From Clostridium sp. CAG:524 (lineage in GTDB: Bacteria > Bacillota_I > Bacilli_A > RF39 > UBA660): a DNA stretch of 64,000 bases. Under the pieces are notes generated by a model. That model searched no databases and was not told where the DNA came from. It saw only the letters and a program-made list of their open reading frames with translations. The position numbers and the translations under genes were made by a program. This document shows positions 1 through 9,962 of the stretch, in pieces. The stretch lies in assembly GCA_000434555.1 (NCBI GenBank), contig FR880118.1:112032-176031 (forward strand), in the 5' to 3' direction. Position 1 is the stretch's first letter, and every line of letters starts with the position of its first letter.

Positions 1-2652
1 AAATATTCTAATTTTATTTATTGTATTTAATTTATGTTTAATTCTATCTTTTTCACCACTACTATTTGTTTTAAGTCTTAATAATGGAATATTATATTTA
101 GATAATATATTTCTTTTTAATTTATCTCTTTCATATTGTTGCGTACCTTCTTTATGATATTTATATCCATCAACTTCTATTGCTAAAACTGGCTTCTTAC
201 TTATCTCGTTATATATAAGAAAATCAATGTGAGTATTATTATTAGATGCATATCTTTTTTCTTCATCTGTTAATAATGATTTATCCTTTATTAATGTATT
301 CATTGGTTGTATAAACATAAAATCTAAATTCTCATATTCTGCTATTATATCTTTTAGTAAATTGTAAATAATATTTTCTGAATCAAATTTTGATACTCTT
401 TTATGCTTTTTAAAATATTCTATTCTTTCATTTTCATATTGTTTATATAGTAAATCAAATACAGAACTTATCTTACTTTCCTCTACATCCATATTAATAT
501 ATTTTGTATATTCAATAAAGTCTAATATATTTGTATTAGTTATCTCATTTCCAGTTACTATAAAAACAAGCTTCTTTTTAGCTCTTGATATAGCTACATT
601 TAAAATATTAGGATTACCTACAAAATCAGATATATTATCATCTACTGTAGATATAATTATTACATCTTTTTCTCTACCTTGAAATTTATGTACTGTACTT
701 ACTTCTATATTTTTGATATCTTTTTTAATCAAATTAACTTGGTTATTGTAAGGTGCTATTATACCAATATCAATTGTATCTTGATTAACTAATTCATCTT
801 TAATTATATCTATTTGTCTTTGATTAGTTTTTTCTCTGGAATGATTACCTTTATTTGTTTTTATAACTTTAATTACATCTTCTTCATTCATATCTTCAGT
901 CATAATAATTAATTCATTATTATAAAATTTCTTATTACAAAAATTAATTATTTTAGGATGACATCTATAATGTTCTTTTAATATTACTTTAGGTACATCA
1001 ATAACAGTTTTTTTAATGCTACTTAAAAAACTATTTATACTATAATTATAATTTTCATCAATATTATATTCTTTGAATATTTGATTAGTTTTTATTGCTA
1101 TATCATTTGGTATAACATTTGGTAATTGTTTTTCATCGCCAATTACAACAGCATATTTAGATGAAGACAACGCTAAAGTTCCAGTTACAACATCTATTTG
1201 ACTGGCTTCATCCATTATTATATAATCAAATTTCATATTATCATCAAAAGTATTTCTTGAAGAATATGTAGTACTTAATATAACTGGATAATCTTTTAAA
1301 AATAAATTGTAATTTTTAGAAATTTCATTTTTAGTATATACTTTTCTTTTATTTTTATATTTTATAGATAAAGATTTTTTTAAATAATCCATAGATAAAG
1401 ATATGAATTCTTGTTCAACATTTTTATTTTCTTCTACAAAATGTTTTTCATTATTTATTTTCTCTTCTAATACTTTTATCTCATTTTTGTATAATTCATT
1501 TTGAATACTATTTATAATTATTTCTATATTATTATTATAAAATTCAAAAGTACCTATTCGATATATAAAAACATATTTCATTTTATTTAGAAATGATATT
1601 TCTTCTAAATTTAATAATTCATTCCATATAACATGTAATTTTTTATAATTTATTCTTTTTATATCAAGAATTTTTTTAGTTTGAAACTTTAAATTATCTT
1701 TAAAATGATCATATTCTAAAAGTAATTCATTTTTTCTTTGAACCATTGTAGCAATAAATTGTTTACTATTATAAATTCTTTTTACTATTTCTCTATTGTT
1801 ATCTAACTTTTCTTTTATATCTTTTATTTCTATATTCTCGTATTCTGTAAAAGATGGGATTTCTATTTTCTGATTTTGAATAAATATTTCTTTATTTGAA
1901 GCTTTTCCAAGTAATGCTGTTATAAACTCCAGATTGTATTTTGTTAATTTTTCTTCTATATTTTCTATAGCTGTATTGTTATTTGATACAACTTGACAAT
2001 TCATATTTCTTATAATTATATTAGCTATTATATTCAAAATAGTTTGTGTTTTGCCTGTACCAGGTGGACCTTCAATTACGCTTATTTTATTATTGATAGC
2101 ATTTTCTACCGCAATATATTGACTGCTATTACATCCAAATGGAAATATTAAATCATTTATATTATCATTTCTTTTAATTTCAGTATTCATTTTTAAATAA
2201 TTAGAAAGAGCTGAATCTAAACTATCAATATTTACTTTTTTCATTTGTTCACATAATAACTTTTTACCAGTTTCTGTACTTAATGAAATTATTTCTGATA
2301 TTTTTTTCATATAATTTATAACACTTGTATTATTAGGAACTTTTTTAAGTTGAGTGCTATCATATTCATCCCAATGATTACTAAAAACTACTTGATAATA
2401 TTTTATTCTATATCTAGTATTTTCATATACTTCTTTTATATCATTTAAAATAACACCGTTCAAATAAAATAAATTTTTACTTAAATCCACTTTATTAAAA
2501 TCATCTAAAATTTTTATTCTTCTTGCTTCATATGGATAAAATTTATAATTATTGTTATATTGAATGTAATAAACATTTTTAGAACTATTATAATTATAAC
2601 TTCTTACTTTAGTTGAAATCATTTTACCATCTAGAAATATCATTCTTCTCAA
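1..2652 (-). CDS. DNA2/NAM7-like SF1 helicase with C-terminal nuclease-like domain, 3' end outside window
   Basis: The reading frame stays open to the window edge, so the C-terminus is missing. The Walker A motif GPPGTGKT lies near residues 195-202. Further on are DEASQ (Walker B), GDEKQLP (motif III), HYRCHP, STVHKFQGRE and NVAISRAKKKL, the order found in UPF1/DNA2/NAM7 helicases. The last visible part reads HIDFLIYN, then AIEVDGYKYH, then QYERDKLK, the D-ExD-type layout of DUF559/DUF2726/Vsr-like PD-(D/E)XK folds. A long lysine/glutamate-rich, probably coiled-coil insert follows Walker A. I chose a TTG start (MRRMIFLDGK) because AGGTGA lies 5 nt before it; the ATG nine bases later is 14 nt from that site. 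It is the last gene of the minus-strand defence cluster but is separated from the McrC-like gene by 364 nt. Helicase-nuclease fusions of this kind are common in defence islands; the target is unknown. Confidence 0.85.
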   Translation of the reverse strand, partial: MRRMIFLDGKMISTKVRSYNYNSSKNVYYIQYNNNYKFYPYEARRIKILDDFNKVDLSKNLFYLNGVILNDIKEVYENTRYRIKYYQVVFSNHWDEYDSTQLKKVPNNTSVINYMKKISEIISLSTETGKKLLCEQMKKVNIDSLDSALSNYLKMNTEIKRNDNINDLIFPFGCNSSQYIAVENAINNKISVIEGPPGTGKTQTILNIIANIIIRNMNCQVVSNNNTAIENIEEKLTKYNLEFITALLGKASNKEIFIQNQKIEIPSFTEYENIEIKDIKEKLDNNREIVKRIYNSKQFIATMVQRKNELLLEYDHFKDNLKFQTKKILDIKRINYKKLHVIWNELLNLEEISFLNKMKYVFIYRIGTFEFYNNNIEIIINSIQNELYKNEIKVLEEKINNEKHFVEENKNVEQEFISLSMDYLKKSLSIKYKNKRKVYTKNEISKNYNLFLKDYPVILSTTYSSRNTFDDNMKFDYIIMDEASQIDVVTGTLALSSSKYAVVIGDEKQLPNVIPNDIAIKTNQIFKEYNIDENYNYSINSFLSSIKKTVIDVPKVILKEHYRCHPKIINFCNKKFYNNELIIMTEDMNEEDVIKVIKTNKGNHSREKTNQRQIDIIKDELVNQDTIDIGIIAPYNNQVNLIKKDIKNIEVSTVHKFQGREKDVIIISTVDDNISDFVGNPNILNVAISRAKKKLVFIVTGNEITNTNILDFIEYTKYINMDVEESKISSVFDLLYKQYENERIEYFKKHKRVSKFDSENIIYNLLKDIIAEYENLDFMFIQPMNTLIKDKSLLTDEEKRYASNNNTHIDFLIYNEISKKPVLAIEVDGYKYHKEGTQQYERDKLKRNILSKYNIPLLRLKTNSSGEKDRIKHKLNTINKIRIF

Positions 2653-3016
2653 TCAAATCACCTAGTAATAGTATAACAAATTTAAAAGTACCTTTCTATA
2701 TAATCAATTTATTAGAACTATATTCATTCAAATTAAAATAGACTTTTATAAGCCTATTAATTAAATTTAATATTAACTATACTAAACAATAACAATTAAC
2801 TTTAGATATTTGCTAGATTTTCTATTTCTAAATTTAACATTTTATATTCGAAACAATCAAGAAAACTTGATTTATTATTAATACTAATATATAACCTCTA
2901 ATAATTATTATTACTAACAATCACTTTTAAAAGAAAGTAAATTATCAACACAATATATATTATATTTAAATATAACTCTTTTTAATTATTTTGAATAAAA
3001 ATAAATTTATATATTT
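2653..3016. other. AT-rich gap between helicase and McrC-like gene
   Basis: No convincing ORF, tRNA or strong hairpin is visible in this 364-nt stretch. It must carry the promoter of the helicase gene, but the sequence is so AT-rich that no single -10/-35 pair stands out. Confidence 0.5.
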
Positions 3017-4099
3017 TTAAATATTTAATGCATCATTTTGAAATTCATCTTGCTCAAATTTAATTGCAATATTATTTAATGATGATTTTATATTTTCCCA
3101 TGAATCATTCATGTCTAATGTTCTAATCATTATCAAATGTTTATTTAATTCTTGTTTAATATTAATGACTGGTTCATTAATTGTTTGAGCATATAATAAC
3201 ATTCCATAAACATTTCCATTTTTATATGGGTCTTGACTATCAACATAAGCTAGAATTTGATATATATTACTATTAGAAATTGTTTTGCAATTTTCGTTAA
3301 GATAGTTATTTCTTAATATACTGCTATAAAATTTAGTATCTATTATTAGAGTTCTATCATTATATTTCAATGTGATATCAGTTTTCATGATAGGTATAAA
3401 ATTAGACGTTGATGAACTATTTAAATATAATTTTTTTGAACACGCATTTAATTCAGGAAAATGCTTTCTAAAATATGCTCTCACAAAATTTTCATAAATT
3501 GTACTTACCCTAATGTCATCAAGAAATTCCATAAATTTACTATTTCCTTTTTTATCGCTGACAATTAATCCATTGAGAATAAGCTTACATAAATCAATCA
3601 CAAATTTATAAGATATATTATTTCTTGTATATTGAATTTGATTCCAATTAATTTGTTTAATTTCAATAATATCAACCTCACTAAAATACTTTATTGTTTT
3701 TTTTATATTTAATTTAGTTATTACTCCAATCTTATTTGATTTTAATAAATAATACAATGTTGTTTTTATAACTTTATTTAGTAAGCAATTTTCATTAAAA
3801 TCATCAAAACTACAATATATTTTTTTTCTAATTAGCAAATTGTTATTAAGAGTTTTATCAATGTTTATCTTACCCCTAATTTTTAACATTTCATCTTCTA
3901 TGTTTACATATTCTTTGTATATTCCTTTTTTTAATTGATTTTTTAATATTAAGCATAATAGCATTGAAAATAAATTATATATATTTTCAAAAGCTTCCTC
4001 GCCTAACATTGACTCACTTTTTTTATTTAATTGTTCACCATAAAATGAATAACATAACATGTAATATATATTTCTAACTTTGTTATCAACATTAATCAT
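3017..4099 (-). CDS. McrC-like restriction subunit (LlaJI R2 type)
   Basis: This is the 360-aa nuclease partner of the upstream McrB-like GTPase. The C-terminal half contains TDITLKYND followed by LIIDTKFY, the D...DxK arrangement of the McrC PD-(D/E)XK catalytic core. The N-terminal part is the helical McrC domain that contacts the McrB hexamer. Its ATG overlaps the end of the McrB-like gene by 8 nt, so translation is probably coupled; the Shine-Dalgarno site is weak. In McrBC-type enzymes McrC stimulates McrB GTPase and cleaves DNA after translocation. In LlaJI and BsuMI the same pair cuts unmethylated targets instead. The neighbouring methyltransferases favour the latter role. Confidence 0.88.
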   Translation of the reverse strand: MINVDNKVRNIYYMLCYSFYGEQLNKKSESMLGEEAFENIYNLFSMLLCLILKNQLKKGIYKEYVNIEDEMLKIRGKINIDKTLNNNLLIRKKIYCSFDDFNENCLLNKVIKTTLYYLLKSNKIGVITKLNIKKTIKYFSEVDIIEIKQINWNQIQYTRNNISYKFVIDLCKLILNGLIVSDKKGNSKFMEFLDDIRVSTIYENFVRAYFRKHFPELNACSKKLYLNSSSTSNFIPIMKTDITLKYNDRTLIIDTKFYSSILRNNYLNENCKTISNSNIYQILAYVDSQDPYKNGNVYGMLLYAQTINEPVINIKQELNKHLIMIRTLDMNDSWENIKSSLNNIAIKFEQDEFQNDALNI

Positions 4100-6497
4100 T
4101 TATAACACCATTCAATGTGCTTTCCCATTGAATTAATGTATCTTCATCATCATACCAGTATTCTTCTAACAATGGGATTATCTCATATCTTATAATATCT
4201 TCTAAATCTTTTTTATTTCCTTTTCTATCAACTATATTAGGGCAAAAATAACTATGTCCAATCTTAAAACCAGAGCCCAAAGATTTGTCATCTTCAATAG
4301 CCTCATTAATTTTCTTTATAGTATCAATAATATTTGTATAATCACTATCAAATTTATCTCTAAAACTTTTTAGGAATTTTTCACTATCAAATGCTGGTTC
4401 AATTCTAATAAATGAAAATCTTCTTCTTAATGCATAATCAATTAAAGCTAAAGATCTGTCAGCGGTATTCATTAATCCTATAATATATAAATTATCAGGC
4501 ACTGAAAATTCTTCTTCGGAATATGCTAACTTTAAAGAATTCTCTCTTTTATCACATTCAATAAGCATTAATAGTTCTCCAAATATTTTACTTAAATTTC
4601 CTCTATTTATCTCATCAATTATTAAATAATAATTATTAGATTTATCATTATAAGCTTTTTTACATAATTTATAGAAAATTCCTCTATGCAATTCAAAACC
4701 ATCTTCGTTTGGTCTATAACCTTCAATAAAATCCTCATATGAATAGCTTTGATGAAATTGAATCAATTCTACTTTGTTAGTATCTTTTGTACCAACAATT
4801 GAATATGCGAGTCTTTTAGCCATAAATGTTTTACCAACACCAGGAGCACCTTCTAATATAATATTTTTCTTTTTATTCAATATTGATACAATCGAATCAT
4901 ATTTCTTTTCATCAATAAATACTTCATTTAAAAAATCATTTTTATCATACTTATCAGCAACAATTTTGCTATTTTTTTCATCACTTAAAAAATTTCTATA
5001 ATGATTTAAGGCTGCGGTATTTTGATTATGATTGCTCTCTTTCCTTTTTAAAAATTTTTCGCTAGAAGATAATATATCAACAACTTTATCTAGCTCGTCA
5101 ACATTACTAATTTCAAAAATATCATTATCAATTAAATTATCTTCTAATGCATCTTTTGTAGTTAAATTAATTGTACTAATATAACCATTAACAGTTCCTA
5201 TTTTTAATCCATTTTCTAGTAACCATTGTTTAAACATTTCTTTCATAGATTTATTTTTTTCTCCCTCAGTTTCTTCTTTTTGTTCATTAAAAAATTTCCA
5301 TATACAATCAGATACATAAAATCCATGGTTATCATTTGCCTCAGGTACTTCTTTTCTAAAAGAAATATTGCAATAATATGAATTTTTAATAGCATCATTT
5401 TCAAATTTTATTTTCAAATATTCGCATAATTTTTTATAAGTATCTAGTTTGGATATTGCAATGAATCTATCAGGATAATATAATGCTAATAATTTAGTTA
5501 AAACCATATAATTTCCGCTACCACCAAGCATAGGATACTTATCATCTACATTAAATTCAGGAATGTTAGTACTCATATCAATAAGAAATTCAACCAATTG
5601 TTTTTTATATTCTTCGAAATATGTATTAACATCTTCATCATTTATAACTTTATTATTCTTTCCATGATACTTATTATCAATTCCTGAAAAATATATTCCA
5701 AACTTTGCCGCTACACTACCACCAATTCCAAAGCCAGTTGTTTTATAATCGCCAAACTCAAGTTTATAACAAAATGACTGCTTAAAATCTTCTAAGCCTA
5801 AACAATATTCATCTAAAGTTAAATTTCTAATCTTTTCTATAGGATATTCTACAATAAATTTTTCTTGATTTAATATCTCATCTTCAATGTGCTTATTATT
5901 ATTTAAATTTTCTAAATAAAATTTTCTTAAATCACTCATTTCTATATCTTTGTTAGATTCATTTTCTAATTTATCCTTTTTACTTATTAAAATATCCATA
6001 GCATTATCTTTAACAAATGGTGAAATTATATAATATTTGTCATTTTCATCTTTTATGATATCAAAGCCAGTAATGTCTCCATACAAAATAGCTCTTAATT
6101 TTTTTACAACAGGATCTTGATTTTCAAATTTAAGATATCTATTTTCAACTCCAGAATAATGCATACGAGGAATTCTCAAATATTTATTAGCATTTACTTT
6201 AAAATATTCATAACTATCATTAATAGATGACATTGAATCTTTATAAATAGAACTAAAATCAGTGATATATTCATTTAATTTACTTACCATATTTAATACA
6301 TCATTAACGCAAATAATATAATCATAATCATTATCCAAAAAAGTAACAATCTCTTTTTTTACTTCCTCTTTATCATTTGTATAATATCCTGTTACTTCAC
6401 TATCTTTTATATTTTTAATTTGAGCGCTGATAGTTGCTTCACTATTTGGAATTAAAACTCTAATGTAGTTTTTTTCTTTATTTAATGTCATACTCAT
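4092..6497 (-). CDS. McrB-like AAA+ GTPase restriction subunit (LlaJI R1 type)
   Basis: The AAA+ domain is C-terminal: Walker A GAPGVGKT at residues 550-557, HQSYSYEDFIEGYRP near 582-596, Walker B LIIDEINRG near 625-633, and the McrB-family GTP signature MNTADRS near 676-682. The first ~500 residues are the target-recognition part and resemble no single family I can name; they include a segment GFGIGGSVAAKFGIYFSG and a helical stretch (about 417-505). The start has AGGTGA 7 nt upstream. The gene follows the methyltransferase pair but lies behind a terminator and has its own extended -10 promoter. McrB-type subunits form GTP-driven hexamers that translocate DNA for the McrC nuclease. Confidence 0.88.
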   Translation of the reverse strand: MSMTLNKEKNYIRVLIPNSEATISAQIKNIKDSEVTGYYTNDKEEVKKEIVTFLDNDYDYIICVNDVLNMVSKLNEYITDFSSIYKDSMSSINDSYEYFKVNANKYLRIPRMHYSGVENRYLKFENQDPVVKKLRAILYGDITGFDIIKDENDKYYIISPFVKDNAMDILISKKDKLENESNKDIEMSDLRKFYLENLNNNKHIEDEILNQEKFIVEYPIEKIRNLTLDEYCLGLEDFKQSFCYKLEFGDYKTTGFGIGGSVAAKFGIYFSGIDNKYHGKNNKVINDEDVNTYFEEYKKQLVEFLIDMSTNIPEFNVDDKYPMLGGSGNYMVLTKLLALYYPDRFIAISKLDTYKKLCEYLKIKFENDAIKNSYYCNISFRKEVPEANDNHGFYVSDCIWKFFNEQKEETEGEKNKSMKEMFKQWLLENGLKIGTVNGYISTINLTTKDALEDNLIDNDIFEISNVDELDKVVDILSSSEKFLKRKESNHNQNTAALNHYRNFLSDEKNSKIVADKYDKNDFLNEVFIDEKKYDSIVSILNKKKNIILEGAPGVGKTFMAKRLAYSIVGTKDTNKVELIQFHQSYSYEDFIEGYRPNEDGFELHRGIFYKLCKKAYNDKSNNYYLIIDEINRGNLSKIFGELLMLIECDKRENSLKLAYSEEEFSVPDNLYIIGLMNTADRSLALIDYALRRRFSFIRIEPAFDSEKFLKSFRDKFDSDYTNIIDTIKKINEAIEDDKSLGSGFKIGHSYFCPNIVDRKGNKKDLEDIIRYEIIPLLEEYWYDDEDTLIQWESTLNGVIND

Positions 6498-6533
6498 ATT
6501 ATTATCACCTCATAAGATACTTTCTTAACTATA

Positions 6534-6542
6534 ATTATATCA
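6534..6542 (-). promoter_or_regulatory. Extended -10 promoter of the McrB-like gene
   Basis: Read on the minus strand this is TGATATAAT, a TG-extended consensus -10 box. It lies between the methyltransferase terminator and the restriction-gene start, 36 nt before the ATG. No good -35 is visible, which is usual for extended -10 promoters. Confidence 0.55.
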
Positions 6543-6550
6543 TAAAAGTC

Positions 6551-6579
6551 AAAAAAAAGAATCGATAATATTACGATTC
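6551..6579 (-). terminator. Intrinsic terminator after the methyltransferase operon
   Basis: On the minus strand a GAATCG...CGATTC stem with a 9-nt loop is followed by eight T residues. The stem overlaps the stop codon of the second methyltransferase gene. Confidence 0.75.
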
Positions 6580-7716
6580 ATCAAACACCCCAGTTTTGAT
6601 TATTTCATTTAAAACTGCAAGCATAACATCAACAACTATACTGTTGCCTGCTTGTTTATACATTTGTGCTCTAGATACAACAATTTTAAAATCATCACTA
6701 TAACCCATAAGTCTTAATGCTTCTCTTTCAGTAAGCATTCTTAATTTTTCTTCACCACCCTTATCTGTCATATAATTGTCGACACCAGCCCTATGTCTAT
6801 TTCCCATAGTCGATAATATGGTTCTAGCTATATCTAAATCATATTTAATAGATGTTTTAAATGTTTTGGTTCCAGGTGTTAGTACATATTTTCTAACTAA
6901 ATCCGATAGTACATATTTATCATCAATTCTAGTCGCATCAAAATTTGATTCCTTAATTTCAAGATTACCTTCTTTATCATAACGAAAATTTCCAAATTCA
7001 CATCTTGACTCTAAAAATTGTTTCATACTATATTTTAATTCTATGGGATCAGGATATTGAAATTGTTTATTCACTTTTACATCATTTCTTATACCCACAA
7101 CAAATACTCTTCTCCTATTTTGTGGAATTCCATAATCAGCAGCATTTAATATTTTAGGTTCAGTAATTGTATAATTTAACGAATTAAATATGCCTTTTAT
7201 AATTTTCCACGTTTTTCCATGATCATGAGTTGTTAAACCTCTAACATTTTCATAAATAAATACTTTAGGATTTACCTCTTTTATAATTCTTGCATATTCG
7301 TAAAATAAAGTTCCACGAGCATCTTCCAAGCCGCCTTTAAAGCCAACACTAGAAAATGATTGACAAGGACTCCCTCCAACCAACAAATCAACTTGATTTT
7401 TATAATCAGTTCCATCCAATAAATTTATATCCAAATGAAAATCATCCTCTAATATTTTATCACCATAATTTGCTAAATAAGTCATTTTTACATAATTTTG
7501 TTTTTTACTTTTGCTAGCATATAGTTTATCAACATATTTTTTCTTTTCAAGTTTAGAAGTCATATTTTTAATTTTATTAAATTCTAGTTCGTGATTATAT
7601 TCAATATTTATATCACCATTATCACAAGCAAAAATTATTTTATGTGATATATTTGCTCTTTCTAACGCCTGTTCTACTGAACCAATTCCACTAAACAATG
7701 TAGCTAATCTAATCAT
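6571..7716 (-). CDS. C5-cytosine DNA methyltransferase 2 of LlaJI-like R-M locus
   Basis: This 381-aa m5C methyltransferase has motif I LFSGIGSVEQAL near the N-terminus, the catalytic GGSPCQSFS with Cys118, motif VI ENVRGL, motif VIII QNRRRVFVVG and motif X QAGNSIVV. It is a close paralogue of the preceding methyltransferase and overlaps it by 8 nt. Two C5 methyltransferases next to McrB/McrC-like restriction genes is the layout of LlaJI, whose asymmetric target needs one enzyme per strand. The actual target cannot be read from the sequence. Confidence 0.93.
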   Translation of the reverse strand: MIRLATLFSGIGSVEQALERANISHKIIFACDNGDINIEYNHELEFNKIKNMTSKLEKKKYVDKLYASKSKKQNYVKMTYLANYGDKILEDDFHLDINLLDGTDYKNQVDLLVGGSPCQSFSSVGFKGGLEDARGTLFYEYARIIKEVNPKVFIYENVRGLTTHDHGKTWKIIKGIFNSLNYTITEPKILNAADYGIPQNRRRVFVVGIRNDVKVNKQFQYPDPIELKYSMKQFLESRCEFGNFRYDKEGNLEIKESNFDATRIDDKYVLSDLVRKYVLTPGTKTFKTSIKYDLDIARTILSTMGNRHRAGVDNYMTDKGGEEKLRMLTEREALRLMGYSDDFKIVVSRAQMYKQAGNSIVVDVMLAVLNEIIKTGVFDES

Positions 7717-8827
7717 TTTTTTCCTCCCATACTCCTGTTTTTTCTAATTCTTTCAGTATCTCCTCAAAAATATTTACCACAATGCTATTACCTGATTGTC
7801 TATATTTCCATTGGTCAGGAATATTTGGAAATTCAAATTTTGATGAAAAACCCATAAGTCTAACACATTCCAAAGGCGTAAGTTTTCTAATAACTCCATC
7901 AACATTATTGTATTTTGATATATATGCTCTTTCTAAAATTTGTTTATTATTGTTTATCTTTTCTAATGGAACAAATACAAATTCACCATTCCAATTAAAT
8001 TGTTGATTAGCTTTTTGACATTGCATAATATCAGAATTAACTTGTGCTCTATTTCTATATTTAGGATTTGTAACAAATTCGAATCCCTTTTGTCCTAAAT
8101 AATACTTTGAATTTACTTCTATATCATTATCTAAAAAATCTTTTACAGTTTTTTTTAATTCTTTTTCTTCAGGAAATTTAAACTCTCTACAATTTATATC
8201 ATTTCTAATGCCAATTACAAATAATCTTGGCCTATTTTGTGGAATACCATAGTTTTTTGCATTTAAAATTGGATTATTTTTAATATATATTTTATAATTT
8301 AATTCTTTAAAAGTGTTTTGAACTACTTCCCATGTTTTTCCTTTATCATGATTTAACATTCCTTTAACATTTTCAAATATAAAGACTTTAGGCCTAATTT
8401 CATTAACTAATCTTGCATATTCATAAAATAGAGTCCCACGTGTATCTTTAAATCCACCTCGTTTGCCTATAATAGAAAACGACTGACAAGGACTTCCACC
8501 AACCAATAAATCTACTTTTCCCTCATATTTTTTACCATTAATAAATCTTACATCTTGATGAAAATCTTTATCAGCAATTTTGTAATTTTTTTTATAAGAC
8601 ATTTCCATATAATTTAATTTGTTCAATTTATTATATAGTTCATTAACATATTCTTCCCTTTTTTCCGGAGTAAAATTTTTTGTATCTTTTAAAATTTCTT
8701 CTTTAGTTTCTTTTAATTCTCTTTCACCATTATCACATGCAAAGATAATTTCATGATCTATTTTATCTTTTTCAAATGCTTGCTCTACAGCACCAATTCC
8801 ACTAAAAATAGTTGCTAATTTTATCAT
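7709..8827 (-). CDS. C5-cytosine DNA methyltransferase 1 of LlaJI-like R-M locus
   Basis: This is a 372-aa m5C methyltransferase and the first gene of the R-M cluster. It shows motif I IFSGIGAVEQAF, catalytic GGSPCQSFS with Cys114, motif VI FENVKGM, motif VIII QNRPRLFVIG and the C-terminal QSGNSIVV. AGGAGG precedes the ATG. The target-recognition region (about residues 240-320) differs from the partner enzyme, as expected if the two modify different strands of one asymmetric site or two different sites. Confidence 0.93.
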   Translation of the reverse strand: MIKLATIFSGIGAVEQAFEKDKIDHEIIFACDNGERELKETKEEILKDTKNFTPEKREEYVNELYNKLNKLNYMEMSYKKNYKIADKDFHQDVRFINGKKYEGKVDLLVGGSPCQSFSIIGKRGGFKDTRGTLFYEYARLVNEIRPKVFIFENVKGMLNHDKGKTWEVVQNTFKELNYKIYIKNNPILNAKNYGIPQNRPRLFVIGIRNDINCREFKFPEEKELKKTVKDFLDNDIEVNSKYYLGQKGFEFVTNPKYRNRAQVNSDIMQCQKANQQFNWNGEFVFVPLEKINNNKQILERAYISKYNNVDGVIRKLTPLECVRLMGFSSKFEFPNIPDQWKYRQSGNSIVVNIFEEILKELEKTGVWEEKND

Positions 8828-8846
8828 TTTAATCCTCCTACTGTAT

Positions 8847-8875
8847 ATTCTACCATTTTTACATTTCTTTGTCTG
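8847..8875 (-). promoter_or_regulatory. Promoter of the methyltransferase operon
   Basis: On the minus strand CAGACA and TAGAAT are separated by 17 nt, and TGG before the -10 makes it an extended -10 (TGGTAGAAT). It ends 19 nt before the methyltransferase ATG. Confidence 0.5.
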
Positions 8876-8920
8876 CTATAATATTTTAACAAATAAAATT
8901 ATTTTTGAACAGACCTAAAA

Positions 8921-8955
8921 TTAAAAAAGTAGTCATTAATTTTTATTGACTACTT
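8921..8955 (-). terminator. Terminator of the HNH gene
   Basis: A perfect 9-bp stem AAGTAGTCA/TGACTACTT with an 11-nt loop, followed on the minus strand by a T-rich tract, 36 nt after the HNH stop codon. Confidence 0.7.
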
Positions 8956-8990
8956 AATTTCTCGTATTGTCTTTATAAATTATTGATATT

Positions 8991-9923
8991 TTAACAATTA
9001 TTTTTTAATTTATGTGTAGCCAAATATTTTTTTCTTTTGCTAGTAATAAATTTTTTATCTAATTTCATATTTTCATTAATATTTAGCAAATCATAAAGCT
9101 CTTTACTTAATATTGATTCGTCAACTATTTTAATTTTTCCATTATTACAATCAAAACTAATAAATCCTTTGTCAAACAAAGCATCATGATTCACACAAAG
9201 TAACAAACCATTATTGTAGTCTATCATTTCATTTACTGTAGAACATTCACTATAAGATTTTATATGACTAGCCCTTAGTAATTCCTTTCTATTAATATTG
9301 CAAAGAGCACATTTACCATCAAATTCAATCATCAAGTCATTTCTAAATTTCTTTTGAACAAAAGTATTTCTAACATTAATAATAGTTTCAATATATCCAT
9401 TTATATCAACACATTCATTTTCTTTGATGATTTGTTTAGAATTATTAACAATTCTTTCAATATCTTGTTTCTCATGTGATACATTAGATGATTCACAATT
9501 TGATGATGTATCATTTAATTCTTCAAAAAAAATTTCCATATTTAAAAAATCAAAAAATATTAAAAGTTTATCAAAATTTGTTATTTTATTAATATTTTTT
9601 TCATATTTAGAAAGTAATTTAAATATATGACCATCTCCAACAACTTTTAACTGCAATTGTTTATTATCATTTATATTACAATTAACTTGCACATCATCAC
9701 CATAGAAACTCATGATATAATTTTTATTTGTAAAATCATTTATGTCATCTAAATTAAAAATAGAACAAATAACTTCATTAAACGAATTCCCAACAAGGCC
9801 CAAATATATACTGTTGTCTGAACCATGTTCAATTAAATTCGAATTTGTTGGCTTTCTTCCAATAATTTTATTTTCCACATCATAATAAATTATAACTCCT
9901 TTGCCTAAATCTCTTTTATTCAT
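8991..9923 (-). CDS. HNH endonuclease-domain protein
   Basis: The 310-aa protein has a C-terminal HNH domain: KCALCNI (first Cys pair), LLRASHIKSY (catalytic His), then NGLLLCVNHDALFDKG. That is the layout of the HNH_2 family of restriction-type nucleases. The N-terminal ~170 residues are not recognisable and could bind DNA or sense modification. A strong AAGGAGG lies upstream of the ATG. It precedes the R-M locus on the same strand but has its own terminator. It could be an accessory or modification-dependent restriction enzyme; that is inference from context. Confidence 0.8.
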   Translation of the reverse strand: MNKRDLGKGVIIYYDVENKIIGRKPTNSNLIEHGSDNSIYLGLVGNSFNEVICSIFNLDDINDFTNKNYIMSFYGDDVQVNCNINDNKQLQLKVVGDGHIFKLLSKYEKNINKITNFDKLLIFFDFLNMEIFFEELNDTSSNCESSNVSHEKQDIERIVNNSKQIIKENECVDINGYIETIINVRNTFVQKKFRNDLMIEFDGKCALCNINRKELLRASHIKSYSECSTVNEMIDYNNGLLLCVNHDALFDKGFISFDCNNGKIKIVDESILSKELYDLLNINENMKLDKKFITSKRKKYLATHKLKNNC

Positions 9924-9962
9924 TTTATCAACCTCCTTATATATAATAACATAAAAATTTTA

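Noticed and set aside
3017..6497. Stand-alone McrBC (methyl-dependent type IV) system
   Set aside because: Two C5 methyltransferases lie directly upstream; a methyl-dependent nuclease would attack its own host DNA, so a LlaJI-like R-M role fits better.
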